Below are positions 38,113 through 48,960 of a stretch of 64,000 nucleotides of DNA, one piece after another (positions within the stretch are counted from its first letter, which is position 1; every line of letters starts with the position of its first letter). The translations under genes and the position numbers were made by a program. The DNA is from Deinococcus radiopugnans ATCC 19172 (lineage in GTDB: Bacteria > Deinococcota > Deinococci > Deinococcales > Deinococcaceae). Under the pieces are notes generated by a model that was given only the letters and a program-made list of their open reading frames with translations, made no database searches and had not been told where the DNA came from. The stretch spans positions 105,945 through 169,944 of the forward strand of contig NZ_VDMO01000010.1 of the NCBI RefSeq assembly GCF_006335125.1, read 5' to 3'.

Positions 38113-39414
38113 ATGAGTGCGTTTCCCATCTTGGGCGTGATCGAGGGGTTCTACGGCCGTCCCTGGACCCCGGCCCAGCGCGGACGCCTGTTTGCCCGCA
38201 TGGCCGCCTGGGGCATGGACACCTACCTTTACGCCCCCAAGGATGACCGCTGGCACCGACAACGCTGGCGTGAACCCTACCCGGCCGCGGAGGCCACCGC
38301 CCTGCAGGAACTGGCCGCCGACGCCCGGCAACATGGCCTCCGCTTCGTCTACGCTCTCTCCCCCGGCCTGGACCTCGACTGGGCGGACGAGGGAGACCGC
38401 CGCGCCCTGGCCCAGAAACTCCGCAGCGTGCAGGGACTGGGGGTGGAGCATTTCGCACTGCTGTTCGACGACATTCCCTACGCCGCCGACCGCGCCGCGC
38501 AGGCCGGGGCACAGGTGGCCGCCACCCACCACGTCATGGATGCCCTCTGGCCTGGCGGGCAGACAGGATTGCTGCTGTTTTGCCCCACCGAATACTGCGC
38601 GGAGCGGGCGCAGCCCAGCGTGGCTGGTTCACCGTACCTGCACGTGCTGGGCGATGGCCTGCGCCCCGGCGTGGAGATTTTGTGGACCGGGCCGCAGGTG
38701 GTGTCCTGCGAGATCAGCGTCGAGGGCATCGTGGAGGTCAACCGGGTGCTGCGCCGCCGGGTCCTGATCTGGGACAACCTGCACGCCAGCGACTACACCC
38801 TGCACCGCCTTCACCTGGGGCCTTACGCGGGGCGTCCACTGGAACTGCGGCAGCAGGTGGCGGGCATCCTGAGCAACCCGAACAACCCGCTGGAGGTCAA
38901 CACGCCGGGGCTGTTCAGCCTGGCGGACTATGCCCACGCGGGGCCGGACTGGACGCCGGAGGACTCACTGAACCGCGCGCTGGACGGGTGGCTGCCGGAG
39001 TTCAATGCCACGGCCGCCCACCCGGTCACGCGCGAAGACCTGCAACTGCTGGCCCAGATGCTGTACCTGCCGGGTCGCCTGGGGCCGCAGGCGGCGCAGG
39101 TCCTGGAACGGGCACGGCAACTGGTGGACCCTCAGACGGACGAGAAGACCCACACCGCAGCGCTGGCGGAACTCGGGGCAGCACAGCGGCGGCTGACCAC
39201 CGTGCTGCAGGCGCTGGAAGCTGGCCCCAACCGCGACCTGCTGTTCGACCTGCACCCGTATCTGGTGGACGTCCTAGAGGAACTCGGCCGCCTATTGGCG
39301 GGAGCCACCCGGCAGGGTGACACTAACCCGGAACTGTTCAGGTTCCGCGGCAGCCTCGCCGATAGGCTGATGGCTCTGGGTCAAGACAGGAAGCCGCCGC
39401 AAGAACGCCTCTAG
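38113..39414 (+). CDS. GH84 beta-N-acetylglucosaminidase (hyaluronidase/O-GlcNAcase type)
   Basis: 433 residues. Starts with GVIEGFYGRPWTPAQR (residues 8-23), the GH84 signature, and has the catalytic aspartate pair Asp119-Asp120 in LLFDDIPY. WDNLHASDYTLHRLHLGPY and ILSNPNNPLEVN are family motifs. GH84 removes terminal GlcNAc by substrate-assisted catalysis. No signal peptide, so it should act in the cytoplasm on imported oligosaccharides. Shine-Dalgarno aaaggag lies 6 nt upstream. Last gene of the cluster. Confidence 0.93.
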   Translation: MSAFPILGVIEGFYGRPWTPAQRGRLFARMAAWGMDTYLYAPKDDRWHRQRWREPYPAAEATALQELAADARQHGLRFVYALSPGLDLDWADEGDRRALAQKLRSVQGLGVEHFALLFDDIPYAADRAAQAGAQVAATHHVMDALWPGGQTGLLLFCPTEYCAERAQPSVAGSPYLHVLGDGLRPGVEILWTGPQVVSCEISVEGIVEVNRVLRRRVLIWDNLHASDYTLHRLHLGPYAGRPLELRQQVAGILSNPNNPLEVNTPGLFSLADYAHAGPDWTPEDSLNRALDGWLPEFNATAAHPVTREDLQLLAQMLYLPGRLGPQAAQVLERARQLVDPQTDEKTHTAALAELGAAQRRLTTVLQALEAGPNRDLLFDLHPYLVDVLEELGRLLAGATRQGDTNPELFRFRGSLADRLMALGQDRKPPQERL

Positions 39415-39443
39415 TGCCGTCGCAGCTCAGGCAGAGTCCAACA

Positions 39444-39478
39444 AACGAAAACCCCCACCGCACAGGACGGAGGGGGTT
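39444..39478 (-). terminator. terminator of the infA-rplQ operon
   Basis: On the minus strand AACCCCCTCCG pairs with CGGTGGGGGTT (one internal mismatch), followed by TTCGTTTG. It lies in the convergent gap and may also stop the GH84 transcript. Confidence 0.75.
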
Positions 39479-39494
39479 CTGGAAAAGGTCTGAC

Positions 39495-39845
<351 letters not shown>

Positions 39846-39896
39846 GGGTAGTCTCCTTCAAAGCGCGGCCTCTGAACCCAGAGGCCGGAAAATGGT

Positions 39897-40920
<1,024 letters not shown>

Positions 40921-40921
40921 G

Positions 40922-41542
<621 letters not shown>

Positions 41543-41727
41543 TAACTGATCTCCTTGGTACGGTCAGGGGTGTGGCCCTGCCGGGTCTGCGGCCCTCTGG
41601 TGCCCGCCACCTTTGCTGGTGGTTGCAGCTCTCGCCCCCTCACAGAGGCAGCGGCGGCGGGACAGGTGGGTACGCGCGAAATACTTAATTCAACGCACTT
41701 CTTAAAAACACGACGCTCTTAAAAAGA
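41543..41727 (-). other. rpsK-rpsD spacer (185 bp)
   Basis: Contains a CCACC/GGTGG hairpin (about 41617-41632) and AT-rich sequence after rpsK. No gene or clear terminator was seen. It could be an S4 autoregulatory leader, but no known S4-binding pseudoknot could be drawn by eye. Confidence 0.35.
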
Positions 41728-42123
41728 CTACGCGCGGAACTTTTTCTTGGGGCGGCAGCCGTTGTGCGGCACGGGGGTGTCGTCCATGATGGACTTCACT
41801 TCGATGCCGCTGGCCTGGATGGCACGGATGGCCTGTTCACGGCCCGAGCCGCTGCCGCGCACCACCACGTCGACGATGTTCATGCCGAAGGTCTGCTGGG
41901 CCTTCTTCACGGCGTCGGCGGCGGCGAGCTGCGCGGCGTAGGGCGTGCCCTTCTTGCTGCCCTTGTAGCCGATGGTGCCGCCGCTGCTCCAGGCGACAGA
42001 GTTGCCGTCCAGATCAGTGATGGTGACAATCGTGTTGTTGTAGCTGGCGTGCACGTAGGCCCGTCCTGCGCTGATGTTGCGCCGGGCGCGGCGCGGGGTC
42101 TTGCCCTTGGTAGATTTCGCCAT
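41728..42123 (-). CDS. rpsK: 30S ribosomal protein S11
   Basis: 131 residues; ATSYNNTIV-like core ([17 protein letters not shown]) and C-terminal [26 protein letters not shown] are diagnostic. S11 lines the platform near the decoding site. Three nt after rpsM. Confidence 0.98.
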   Translation of the reverse strand: MAKSTKGKTPRRARRNISAGRAYVHASYNNTIVTITDLDGNSVAWSSGGTIGYKGSKKGTPYAAQLAAADAVKKAQQTFGMNIVDVVVRGSGSGREQAIRAIQASGIEVKSIMDDTPVPHNGCRPKKKFRA

Positions 42124-42126
42124 GGC

Positions 42127-42506
42127 TTACTTCCTCGCGGCCTTTTTCTTACCAGCCACAGTCTTGCGCGGCCCCTTGCGGGTGCGGGCGTTGGTCTTGG
42201 TGCGCTGACCGCGCACGGGCAGGCCGCGGCGGTGGCGCAGGCCACGGTACGCACCGATGTCCATCAGACGCTTGATGTTCTGACCGACTTCGGAGCGCAG
42301 ATCGCCCTCGACCTTGTAGGTCTTTTCCACGGCGTCACGCAGGGTGGACTGATCGCCCTCGCTGAGGTTCTTGACGCGGGTGTCGGGGTTGATCCCGGTG
42401 CGCGCCAGAATTTCCTTGCTGCGGGTCAGGCCGATGCCGTAGATGTAGGTCAGCGCGATTTCAATGCGCTTTTCGCGGGGCAGGTCCACGCCTGCAACGC
42501 GGGCCA

Positions 42507-42507
<1 letters not shown>
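42127..42507 (-). CDS. rpsM: 30S ribosomal protein S13
   Basis: 126 residues from the ATG at 42507 ([20 protein letters not shown]). [26 protein letters not shown] and the basic tail are typical; S13 bridges to 23S rRNA and P-site tRNA. Its ATG shares one base with the rpmJ stop (TGATG). The longer open frame upstream is the shadow of rpmJ. Confidence 0.98.
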
Positions 42508-42643
<136 letters not shown>

Positions 42644-42721
42644 GCTGTCCATCAGCAGCGCTCGACCCCCGGCCCACTGTCTGTGGGCAAAGAATCTGTG
42701 GTGTGCTTTGCCCCGGTGCGG

Positions 42722-42964
42722 TCAGCGGCGGTAGACGATGCGCCCGCGCGACGTGTCGTACGGGCTGATTTCCAGAACCACACGGTCACCAGGCAGGATC
42801 CGGATGTAGTGAATCCGCATTTTCCCGCTGATGTAGGCCAGGATGTCGTGCCCCGTATCGAGCTTCACGCGGAAGGTGGTGTTGGGCAACGCCTCTTCCA
42901 CCACGCCCTCGGCGCGTACGGTATCGGACTCTTCCTTCTTCTTCTTTTCCCGCTGTTCCGGCAT
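42722..42964 (-). CDS. infA: translation initiation factor IF-1
   Basis: 80 residues from ATG 42964 ([20 protein letters not shown]). OB fold; [37 protein letters not shown] is diagnostic. The best Shine-Dalgarno (GGAGG) lies 4 nt before an in-frame GTG at 42979, which would add MARRR in front; ATG 42964 has only a weak site. First gene of the operon. Confidence 0.95.
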   Translation of the reverse strand: MPEQREKKKKEESDTVRAEGVVEEALPNTTFRVKLDTGHDILAYISGKMRIHYIRILPGDRVVLEISPYDTSRGRIVYRR

Positions 42965-43080
42965 TCTTCGTCTCGCCACGCAACCTCCAGGCCCAATGCA
43001 AGCCAAACGTAAAGGTATCACGCGCGTGGGCGGCTGAACAAGATGCGCTGACCATGTGGCGAACGGAAACCCCTCAGAGA

Positions 43081-43109
43081 AGTATAGTGTTCCGCAATTC
43101 AGGACAACA
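43081..43109 (-). promoter_or_regulatory. promoter of the infA operon
   Basis: On the minus strand TATACT (43081-43086) with TTGTCC at a 15-nt spacing or TGTTGT at 17 nt. This gives a leader of roughly 110 nt before infA, unlike the leaderless genes nearby. Confidence 0.6.
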
Positions 43110-43136
43110 GGCTTTCAGACGACAGGTGGGACTCAA

Positions 43137-44342
43137 TTACCCCGCTGCGCTGCCCCGCGTCACGATGCCCTGCGTTCCAGCCCACGCCGCCACGTCGTCG
43201 CCGCGCATGGCCGCCGCCATCAGGCCGGGGAAGTGATCGGGCGTGCAGGCAAAAGCGGGAATGCCCATCGCCGCAAACGCCCGCGCGACGCCGTGATCGT
43301 AGCTGGGGGCGCCGTCGTCCGAGAGGGCCAGCAGCGCGATCAGGTTGACGCCACTGTCCTTGAGGGTGCGGGCGCGGGCCAGCATCTCGCGCTCGTTGCC
43401 GCCCTCGTAGAGGTCGCTGATCAGCACCAGAATGGTCTGTTCGGGGCGCTGCACGATGCCCTGGCAGTACGCCAGCGCCCGGTTGATGTCGGTGCCGCCG
43501 CCCAGTTGAATGCCGTACAACACGTCCACCGGATCACTGAGGTTCTCGGAGAGATCGGCCACTTCGGTGTCGAAGACCACCACGCGGGTGCTGACGGCGG
43601 GCAGGCTGGCGAGCACCGCCCCGAAGACACCCGCGTAGACCACGCTGCTGGCCATGCTGCCCGACTGATCCAGGCACAGCACGATGTCACGCAGGCTGCG
43701 GCGTTTGCGCCCGTAGCCGATCAGCCGTTCGGGAATGATGGTGCGCTTTTCAGGCAGATATGATTTGAGGTTGGCGCGGATGGTGGCGTTCCAGTCGATC
43801 TCCGGGCCACGTGGGCGGAAGTTGCGCTGGGCGCGGTTGAGGCTGCCCGCCACGGCGGCGCGGGTGGGTTCTTCCAGCCGCCGGGTCAGGTCATCCACCA
43901 CCCGGCGAACCACGGCGCGGGCGGCGTCCTTGGCCCTGGCGGGCATCACGCCCTTCAGGGTCAGCAGCGTGCCCACCAGATGCACGTCGGCCTCCACGTT
44001 GTCCAGCATCTCCGGCTCAAAGAGGAGTTGCGTGAGGTTCAGGCGTTCGATGGCGTCCTCCTGCATCACGCGCACCACGTCGGACGGGAAAAATTCGCGC
44101 AGGTCGGCCAGCCAGCGGGCCACTTTCGGCGCGCTGGCGCCCAGGCCGCCGCGCCGGGAGCCAGTAGGGGCGTCGTACAACCCGCTCAGGGCGTCGTCCA
44201 TGCGCCTGTCTTCAATCGAGAGGCCGATGTCCTGGCCGCCCTCGCCCGCGCTGACGCCATCGGCCTCGCCGCTGCCCAGCACCAGTCGCCAGCGGCGCAG
44301 TCGTTCGGGGGCGCTGTGGGGAGATGTGGTTGCTTCGCTCAT
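43137..44342 (-). CDS. VWA-domain protein of the MoxR-SWIM cluster (YehP/CoxE-like)
   Basis: 401 residues. The N-terminal 200 residues are helical (WLADLREFFPSDVVRVMQEDAIERLN); the C-terminal half is a VWA domain with MIDAS DQSGS (225-229), GGGTDINRALAYC and LISDLYEGGN. MoxR ATPases typically remodel a target through a VWA partner, and this one is the obvious partner of the MoxR encoded 3 kb upstream. Last gene of the block, 70 nt after the DUF5682-like gene, with gagg upstream. The architecture resembles E. coli YehP. Confidence 0.88.
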   Translation of the reverse strand: MSEATTSPHSAPERLRRWRLVLGSGEADGVSAGEGGQDIGLSIEDRRMDDALSGLYDAPTGSRRGGLGASAPKVARWLADLREFFPSDVVRVMQEDAIERLNLTQLLFEPEMLDNVEADVHLVGTLLTLKGVMPARAKDAARAVVRRVVDDLTRRLEEPTRAAVAGSLNRAQRNFRPRGPEIDWNATIRANLKSYLPEKRTIIPERLIGYGRKRRSLRDIVLCLDQSGSMASSVVYAGVFGAVLASLPAVSTRVVVFDTEVADLSENLSDPVDVLYGIQLGGGTDINRALAYCQGIVQRPEQTILVLISDLYEGGNEREMLARARTLKDSGVNLIALLALSDDGAPSYDHGVARAFAAMGIPAFACTPDHFPGLMAAAMRGDDVAAWAGTQGIVTRGSAAG

Positions 44343-44412
44343 TTTGGTTGACTCCTCTGCACTGCCGCTTTACCCGTGCGTTCACCTGACATTTCTGCTC
44401 GCCCCCGTCCCA

Positions 44413-46620
44413 TCATTCGCGCACGCCCAGCAGGCGCAGCACCACCGGCACCACCCGCATGGCCCGTTCCTCGTCCAGTTCCAGCGTGACCTCTCCCCTG
44501 TTCGGCCCACCGCCGCGCACGGCTTCACCAATCGCGCGGCGTTCGGGCTTCTCGTAACGGGCAAAGACGCGGCGCAGCAGGGGCAGGACTTCCTGAAAGG
44601 CCGCCCTGTCCAGACCCGTCAGCCAGCCGTCCAGCAGGGCCAGCAACGCGGAATCGTGCAGCAGCAGCGCGGCGCTGTGTCCCAGGAAACCGTCTAGCCA
44701 CGCGGTCACGTCGCCGGGGCGTTCGGCCCCCAGCGCCAGCGAGACACGGCGTTCAGCTTCGGAGGTTTCCAGTTCGCCGCCGTCGCGCAGGCGGCGCACG
44801 GCGTCCCCGACGAGCAGCGGATGGGCCTCGGGGCGGTCTGCCAGACGCAACAGGGCGGCCCGCCACTCGGCCAGCGCCCCGGCCTCGTCCAGCAGGCGAA
44901 CGCTGGCGTCACCGGCATCGACGGCGCGTTGAAGGCTTCCAGCCGCGTCCTCGGCTAAACCGATGGCCGCCGTCGGCAAACCCACGCACGCGCGGGTCAG
45001 CAGGGTGCGGAACACGCGGGCGGGAGCGTCACCGGCTGAGGCGGCCCCGTCACCGCGCCCACGCACATCGCCGTACCGGGCCAGTCGGGCCAGCGGGGCC
45101 AGCGCCGAGAGCAGGTCAGCCACGTCCGCCCCCACCGCCGCGCGGGCGTCCAGGGCGTCCAGGGCGGCGGGCAGGGCATCCGGCAGATCGGCGTAACGCA
45201 CGACTTCCAGCAGCGTGGTTAGTTCGGATAGGGAAGCACTTGTTCGCGCGGTTTCGATGGCCTGTGCCCCCGCCGCGTCCGCCACCGTCTGCCCGTATCG
45301 GCTGGCCTGCACCAGCCGGACGCTGAATTCGGGCTGCCACGCCAGCGCCCAGGCTTCCTTGAAGGTGCCGCGCCCGCCCGCGTGCCGTTCCTGCGCCCAG
45401 GGAATGCCCAGCAGGTTCAGGCGGTGGAACAGCGCGCTGCGGGCCAGATCGTTGTCCTGGCGCAAGTCCAGGGTGAGTTCGTGCTGTTCGGGCTGCACCT
45501 TCAGCCGCAGCTTCTTCTGCTGGCGGGCCAGATCCTGCGCCAGGGGCACGGTGGGGGTGTCAGAGGGCACCTCGCCCAGCGCCTCGCCCACGATCAGCTG
45601 GCGCTCAATCAGGCGCAGGGGCAAGTCGCTGTCCCAGCCAAAGACGCTCAGGGCGGCCTCGTTCAGCTCGTCCAGGCCGGGCAGGGCGCGGCCCCGCAGT
45701 CCGGCCAGGGTGTTCGCCAGCCGGGTGGCCTCGATCACGCTGGCGCTGCTGGCCTCCAGCTTCTCGCCGCGCAGCAGCCGCGCCGCCCGCGCAAACCAGC
45801 GCTCGGTGACGTGTTCGGGGGTGGTGAACAGGTGGTGGTAGTACCCCGGCGAGCGCACGCCCGCGCCGTAGCCGCTGTGCAGCGACAGCCGCCCGTGCGT
45901 CCACGGCACCCAGGTCAGGGTGACTTTCGCTTTCGGCAGACCCCTGAGCAGCGCCGCGTCCACCCCCACCGGAAATCTCGCCAGATCGTCCAGCACGGGC
46001 GCGTGCCACGCTCCGCAGACGACGGCAATCTTCGTAAAACCCGCCTTCTGCGCGGCGCGGATGGTCTGGCGCATGTGGGCCTCGCGCATGGCCTCGCGGC
46101 CCGCCGGGGCCGGAGCATCGGCCCGCACCGCCGCCATCACTTCCAGCACCGCCGCGAAGACGTCGCCGCCATCGCCCCGCGCCTCCACCAGCGTTTCCCA
46201 CCAGCGCTCGAAGTCGCTGTAACCCGCCGCCTCGGCCAGCACGCGCATGGGGTCAGAGTGGAGGTCAGCTTCGGGTTCGTCCTCGCGCTCGAAAGCCAGT
46301 GTGGCGCTGGCGGGCAAGTCCATGAAGCGGGCGGCCACCCCGGCACGCGCTGCCCACTGAAAGGCCACGAACTCCGGGCTAAAGGCGGCAAACGGCCAGA
46401 ACGACGCGCGGGCCGGATCGTCGTTGACGTAGCCCAGCAGCGCCACGGGCGGCTTGAAGTCCTTCTGCGCCAGAAAGAGCAGCACGCCATCGGCATCCGC
46501 CGGGCCTTCCACCAGCAGCAGATCGGGTTGCAGGGCTTCCAGCGCCGCCGCCAGCGAACGCGCCGAGCCAGGGCCGTGGTGACGGATGGGGAAAATGTGG
46601 TAAGGAGAAGTATGAGTCAT
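44413..46620 (-). CDS. DUF5682-like protein (YehM-like)
   Basis: 735 residues. The N-terminal third starts YHIFPIRHHGPGSARSLAAAL and contains LLLVEGPADAD and VVCGAWHAPVL. These are His/Glu motifs reminiscent of the TraB/ChaN-type fold (inference); the remaining 450 residues are helical and Leu-rich. It matches my memory of the DUF5682 family that travels with MoxR, VWA and SWIM genes. ATG 46620 is preferred to GTG 46638 because TAATCC lies 7 nt upstream (near-consensus leaderless -10). Its 5' end overlaps a divergent small gene. Confidence 0.75.
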   Translation of the reverse strand: MTHTSPYHIFPIRHHGPGSARSLAAALEALQPDLLLVEGPADADGVLLFLAQKDFKPPVALLGYVNDDPARASFWPFAAFSPEFVAFQWAARAGVAARFMDLPASATLAFEREDEPEADLHSDPMRVLAEAAGYSDFERWWETLVEARGDGGDVFAAVLEVMAAVRADAPAPAGREAMREAHMRQTIRAAQKAGFTKIAVVCGAWHAPVLDDLARFPVGVDAALLRGLPKAKVTLTWVPWTHGRLSLHSGYGAGVRSPGYYHHLFTTPEHVTERWFARAARLLRGEKLEASSASVIEATRLANTLAGLRGRALPGLDELNEAALSVFGWDSDLPLRLIERQLIVGEALGEVPSDTPTVPLAQDLARQQKKLRLKVQPEQHELTLDLRQDNDLARSALFHRLNLLGIPWAQERHAGGRGTFKEAWALAWQPEFSVRLVQASRYGQTVADAAGAQAIETARTSASLSELTTLLEVVRYADLPDALPAALDALDARAAVGADVADLLSALAPLARLARYGDVRGRGDGAASAGDAPARVFRTLLTRACVGLPTAAIGLAEDAAGSLQRAVDAGDASVRLLDEAGALAEWRAALLRLADRPEAHPLLVGDAVRRLRDGGELETSEAERRVSLALGAERPGDVTAWLDGFLGHSAALLLHDSALLALLDGWLTGLDRAAFQEVLPLLRRVFARYEKPERRAIGEAVRGGGPNRGEVTLELDEERAMRVVPVVLRLLGVRE

Positions 46621-46836
46621 GATTATGGGATTACCCACTTAGGTGAGGAGGCAAAGACACGAATCAAAACGGAACGAGATCAGGCAATTACAGACAAGCT
46701 GAATGAAATTTGTGACGCGGTGGGTGGCGAAGACCCAGAAACCAAAGAGCTTAGAAAAGAGGCAGCGCGACGTACCGCCGAGAGAGCTTACTTGGACGAA
46801 CTGAACTCAGAATTTGAGCCGCTTATACGCGGCTGA
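46612..46836 (+). CDS. hypothetical 74-aa charged protein in low-GC insert
   Basis: 74 residues, rich in Glu, Lys and Arg (HLGEEAKTRIKTERDQAITDKLNEI ... ETKELRKEAARRTAERAYL), mostly helical, no family recognised. AAGGAG at 46602-46607 lies 4 nt before the ATG, good evidence of translation. Base composition is far lower in GC than the surroundings. It overlaps the start of the DUF5682-like gene on the opposite strand by 9 bp and the 3' end of the next gene by 30 bp. Confidence 0.6.
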   Translation: MSHDYGITHLGEEAKTRIKTERDQAITDKLNEICDAVGGEDPETKELRKEAARRTAERAYLDELNSEFEPLIRG

Positions 46837-47391
46837 GTCTTCCCCAAGAGCAATCGCAAAAGCCATTTGAAAACCTAATTTTTTCTGTCGCTCTGTGAGC
46901 TGGCTTTTTGGAGGAAATCTCGCGTCCCGAATCAGCGGCAGCTTCAAGTCTTGAATCCTTGTGATGATTACTTTCCGCACAGCAAACTCTGCGGGCAAAG
47001 CCAGTTCAATAGTCCATTCTGGCCAGAGCGGTTGAATGATCTCCAGGAAAACCTTCCACATATCTGGGTAGTGAAGAAATTCTGTAAACATCTTACCAAG
47101 AACATCTCCCAGATACGGAGATTCTTCACCACCGCTCCAATCCGGAACCCATTCCCAGAAACCAAATATCAATTCTTTATCATCCAGATTGGCGACGATA
47201 GCCGCCTCTGTCCAGATTTCATCCCAGATAGTCGATTTGAAATCCGTACCCAGAGCTTGAGACTTGAGCCAAGAAATTGTTTCTTCTTCTCCCTTAGCAA
47301 TAAGAGCAGGGAAGTTCAATGTCATGCCCTTGTGGCCCCCGCCAAAGACTTTTCCATCCTCAACATAGAAAATGTTGGCGTTGTGTCCCAC
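46807..47391 (-). CDS. hypothetical 194-aa protein in low-GC insert
   Basis: 194 residues from GTG 47391, 5 nt after the MoxR stop; no family recognised. Trp- and Glu-rich and soluble (KSTIWDEIWTEAAIVANLDDKELIFGFWEW, then LHYPDMWKVFLEIIQPLWPEWTIELALP). The start is uncertain, since a longer frame runs into the MoxR coding end. Codon usage and GC content differ sharply from both neighbours, suggesting recent acquisition. It shares the strand of the MoxR block and could be read through from it. Confidence 0.65.
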   Translation of the reverse strand: MGHNANIFYVEDGKVFGGGHKGMTLNFPALIAKGEEETISWLKSQALGTDFKSTIWDEIWTEAAIVANLDDKELIFGFWEWVPDWSGGEESPYLGDVLGKMFTEFLHYPDMWKVFLEIIQPLWPEWTIELALPAEFAVRKVIITRIQDLKLPLIRDARFPPKSQLTERQKKLGFQMAFAIALGEDSAAYKRLKF

Positions 47392-47396
47392 TGCGC

Positions 47397-48485
47397 TCAA
47401 CTCACCGCCCTGCACGCCTTGTACAACTCCCGCCAGTCTTCCCGTTTCTTCGCCACGGTTTCCAGGTATTCGCGCCACACCACGCCGTCCTGCACCGGGT
47501 CTTTCACGACCGCGCCCACCAGACTGGCGGCCACATCGGCGGCGCTCAGTTCGCCGTTACCGAAATGCGCCGCCAACGATAAGCCGTGGTTGACCACGCT
47601 GATGGCCTCGGCGGTGGAGAGCGTGCCGCTGGGGGCCTTCAGTTTGGTCTTGCCGTCCTTGGTGACCCCACTCCGCAACTCGCGGAAGATGGTCACGATG
47701 CGCCGCACTTCCTCCAGCGCCGGGGGCGCGGCGGGAATCTGGAGGCTGCTCGCCAGTTGCCCCACCCGCTGCACGACGATCCTCACCTCGTCTTCCAGGC
47801 TGTCGGGGACGGGCAGCACCACCGTGTTGAAACGGCGCTTCAGCGCACTGGACAGGTCATTAACGCCCCGATCGCGGTTGTTGGCGGTGGCGATCAGGTT
47901 GAAGCCGCGCGCCGCCTGAACTTCCGTGTTCAGCTCCGGCACCGGCAGCGTCTTCTCGGACAGCACGGTGATCAGGGTATCCTGCACGTCGCTCTGCACG
48001 CGGGTCAGCTCTTCCAGGCGGGCCAGCCTGCCGGTTCGCATGGCGCGCATGATCGGGCTTTCCACCAGGGCCGCCTCGCTGGGGCCTTCGGCGATCAGGC
48101 GGGCGTAGTTCCAGCCGTAGCGGATGGCCTCCTCGCCCGTGCCCGCCGTGCCCTGCACCAGCAGCGTGCTGTCGCCCGAGATGGCGGCGGCCAGGTGTTC
48201 GCTGACCCAGCTCTTGGCGGTGCCCGGCACGCCGATCAGCAGCAGGGCGCGGTCTGTGGCCAGGGTGGCGACGGCGATTTCCATCAGGCGGCGGTCTCCC
48301 ACGTACTTGGCCGTGATTTCGGTGCCGTCCCTTAGCGTGCCGCCCATCAGGTAGGTCAGCACGGCGTGCGGGCTGAGGTTCCACTGCGGGGGCCGGGGCC
48401 GGTCATCCTGGGCGGCCAGGGCCGTGAGTTCGTGGGCGTAGGCTTGCTCGGCGTGCTGGCGCAGGACTTCGGGGGTGGCGGTCAT
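47397..48485 (-). CDS. MoxR-family AAA+ ATPase (YehL-like)
   Basis: 362 residues. Walker A GVPGTAKS (85-92), Walker B region ARLEEL (about 155-160, with Glu-Glu in place of the usual Asp-Glu), sensor NLIATANN (196-203), and an arginine-finger region SSALKRRFNTVVLP. MoxR ATPases act as chaperone-like motors with VWA partners. ccaaggagacgtt precedes the ATG. Central enzyme of the block. Confidence 0.92.
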   Translation of the reverse strand: MTATPEVLRQHAEQAYAHELTALAAQDDRPRPPQWNLSPHAVLTYLMGGTLRDGTEITAKYVGDRRLMEIAVATLATDRALLLIGVPGTAKSWVSEHLAAAISGDSTLLVQGTAGTGEEAIRYGWNYARLIAEGPSEAALVESPIMRAMRTGRLARLEELTRVQSDVQDTLITVLSEKTLPVPELNTEVQAARGFNLIATANNRDRGVNDLSSALKRRFNTVVLPVPDSLEDEVRIVVQRVGQLASSLQIPAAPPALEEVRRIVTIFRELRSGVTKDGKTKLKAPSGTLSTAEAISVVNHGLSLAAHFGNGELSAADVAASLVGAVVKDPVQDGVVWREYLETVAKKREDWRELYKACRAVS

Positions 48486-48513
48486 AACGTCTCCTTGGGA
48501 ATAGGGGGAAAAT

Positions 48514-48960
48514 TCAGCGTTCCAGCGCCGTGCGAACTGGGCCGTCGGGAATCATCATGGTGGCGCCCCCGCCGTAACGCACGCTCAGCGCGCCGTGGTA
48601 GCGGGTGACCCCGCCCAGCTGGCTCAGCGGCAGGCGAAAGCGGCCCTGGGCGTTGATGATGTGCAGGGCGCCCTCTTCCTGATCCAGCCGGAATTCGGTC
48701 ACGCCGCTGTTGCGGGCCGTCCGCAGAACCTGGGCCAGACTGCGGCGGGCGTTCCACCACACCAGCAGGCCCAGCACGGCGGCGGCCAGCAGAAAGAAGA
48801 CGTTGTGGAAGGACACCGCCCAGATCGCCCCCACCACGCTCAGCAGGGCCAGGGCGATCAGCGGGCCGCGCAGCAGGCGGCGCTGCATCTGTCGGTAGAC
48901 GCTGGCGACGAGCAGCTGTCCGTCGGGCGAGGCCCAGTCTATGGATTGCCCAACGCTCAT
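48514..48960 (-). CDS. small membrane protein of the MoxR-SWIM block (YcxB-like)
   Basis: 148 residues. About 30 soluble residues, then two membrane helices (GPLIALALLSVVGAIWAVSF and VFFLLAAAVLGLLVWWN), then a beta-rich PH/YcxB-like cytosolic part (VTEFRLDQEEGALHIINAQGRFRLPLSQL). This would place part of the system at the membrane. Its ATG overlaps the stop of the DUF5691-like gene (ATGA at 48960-48957), so the two are coupled. Confidence 0.75.
   Translation of the reverse strand: MSVGQSIDWASPDGQLLVASVYRQMQRRLLRGPLIALALLSVVGAIWAVSFHNVFFLLAAAVLGLLVWWNARRSLAQVLRTARNSGVTEFRLDQEEGALHIINAQGRFRLPLSQLGGVTRYHGALSVRYGGGATMMIPDGPVRTALER

Noticed and set aside
41617..41632. CCACC/GGTGG hairpin between rpsK and rpsD as a terminator
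   Set aside because: Short stem with no U-tract on either strand; the operon order requires readthrough.
45382..46611. Plus-strand open frame leading into the 74-aa gene
   Set aside because: This part is antisense to the DUF5682-like gene and has shadow composition; only the low-GC last 74 codons after AAGGAG look coding.
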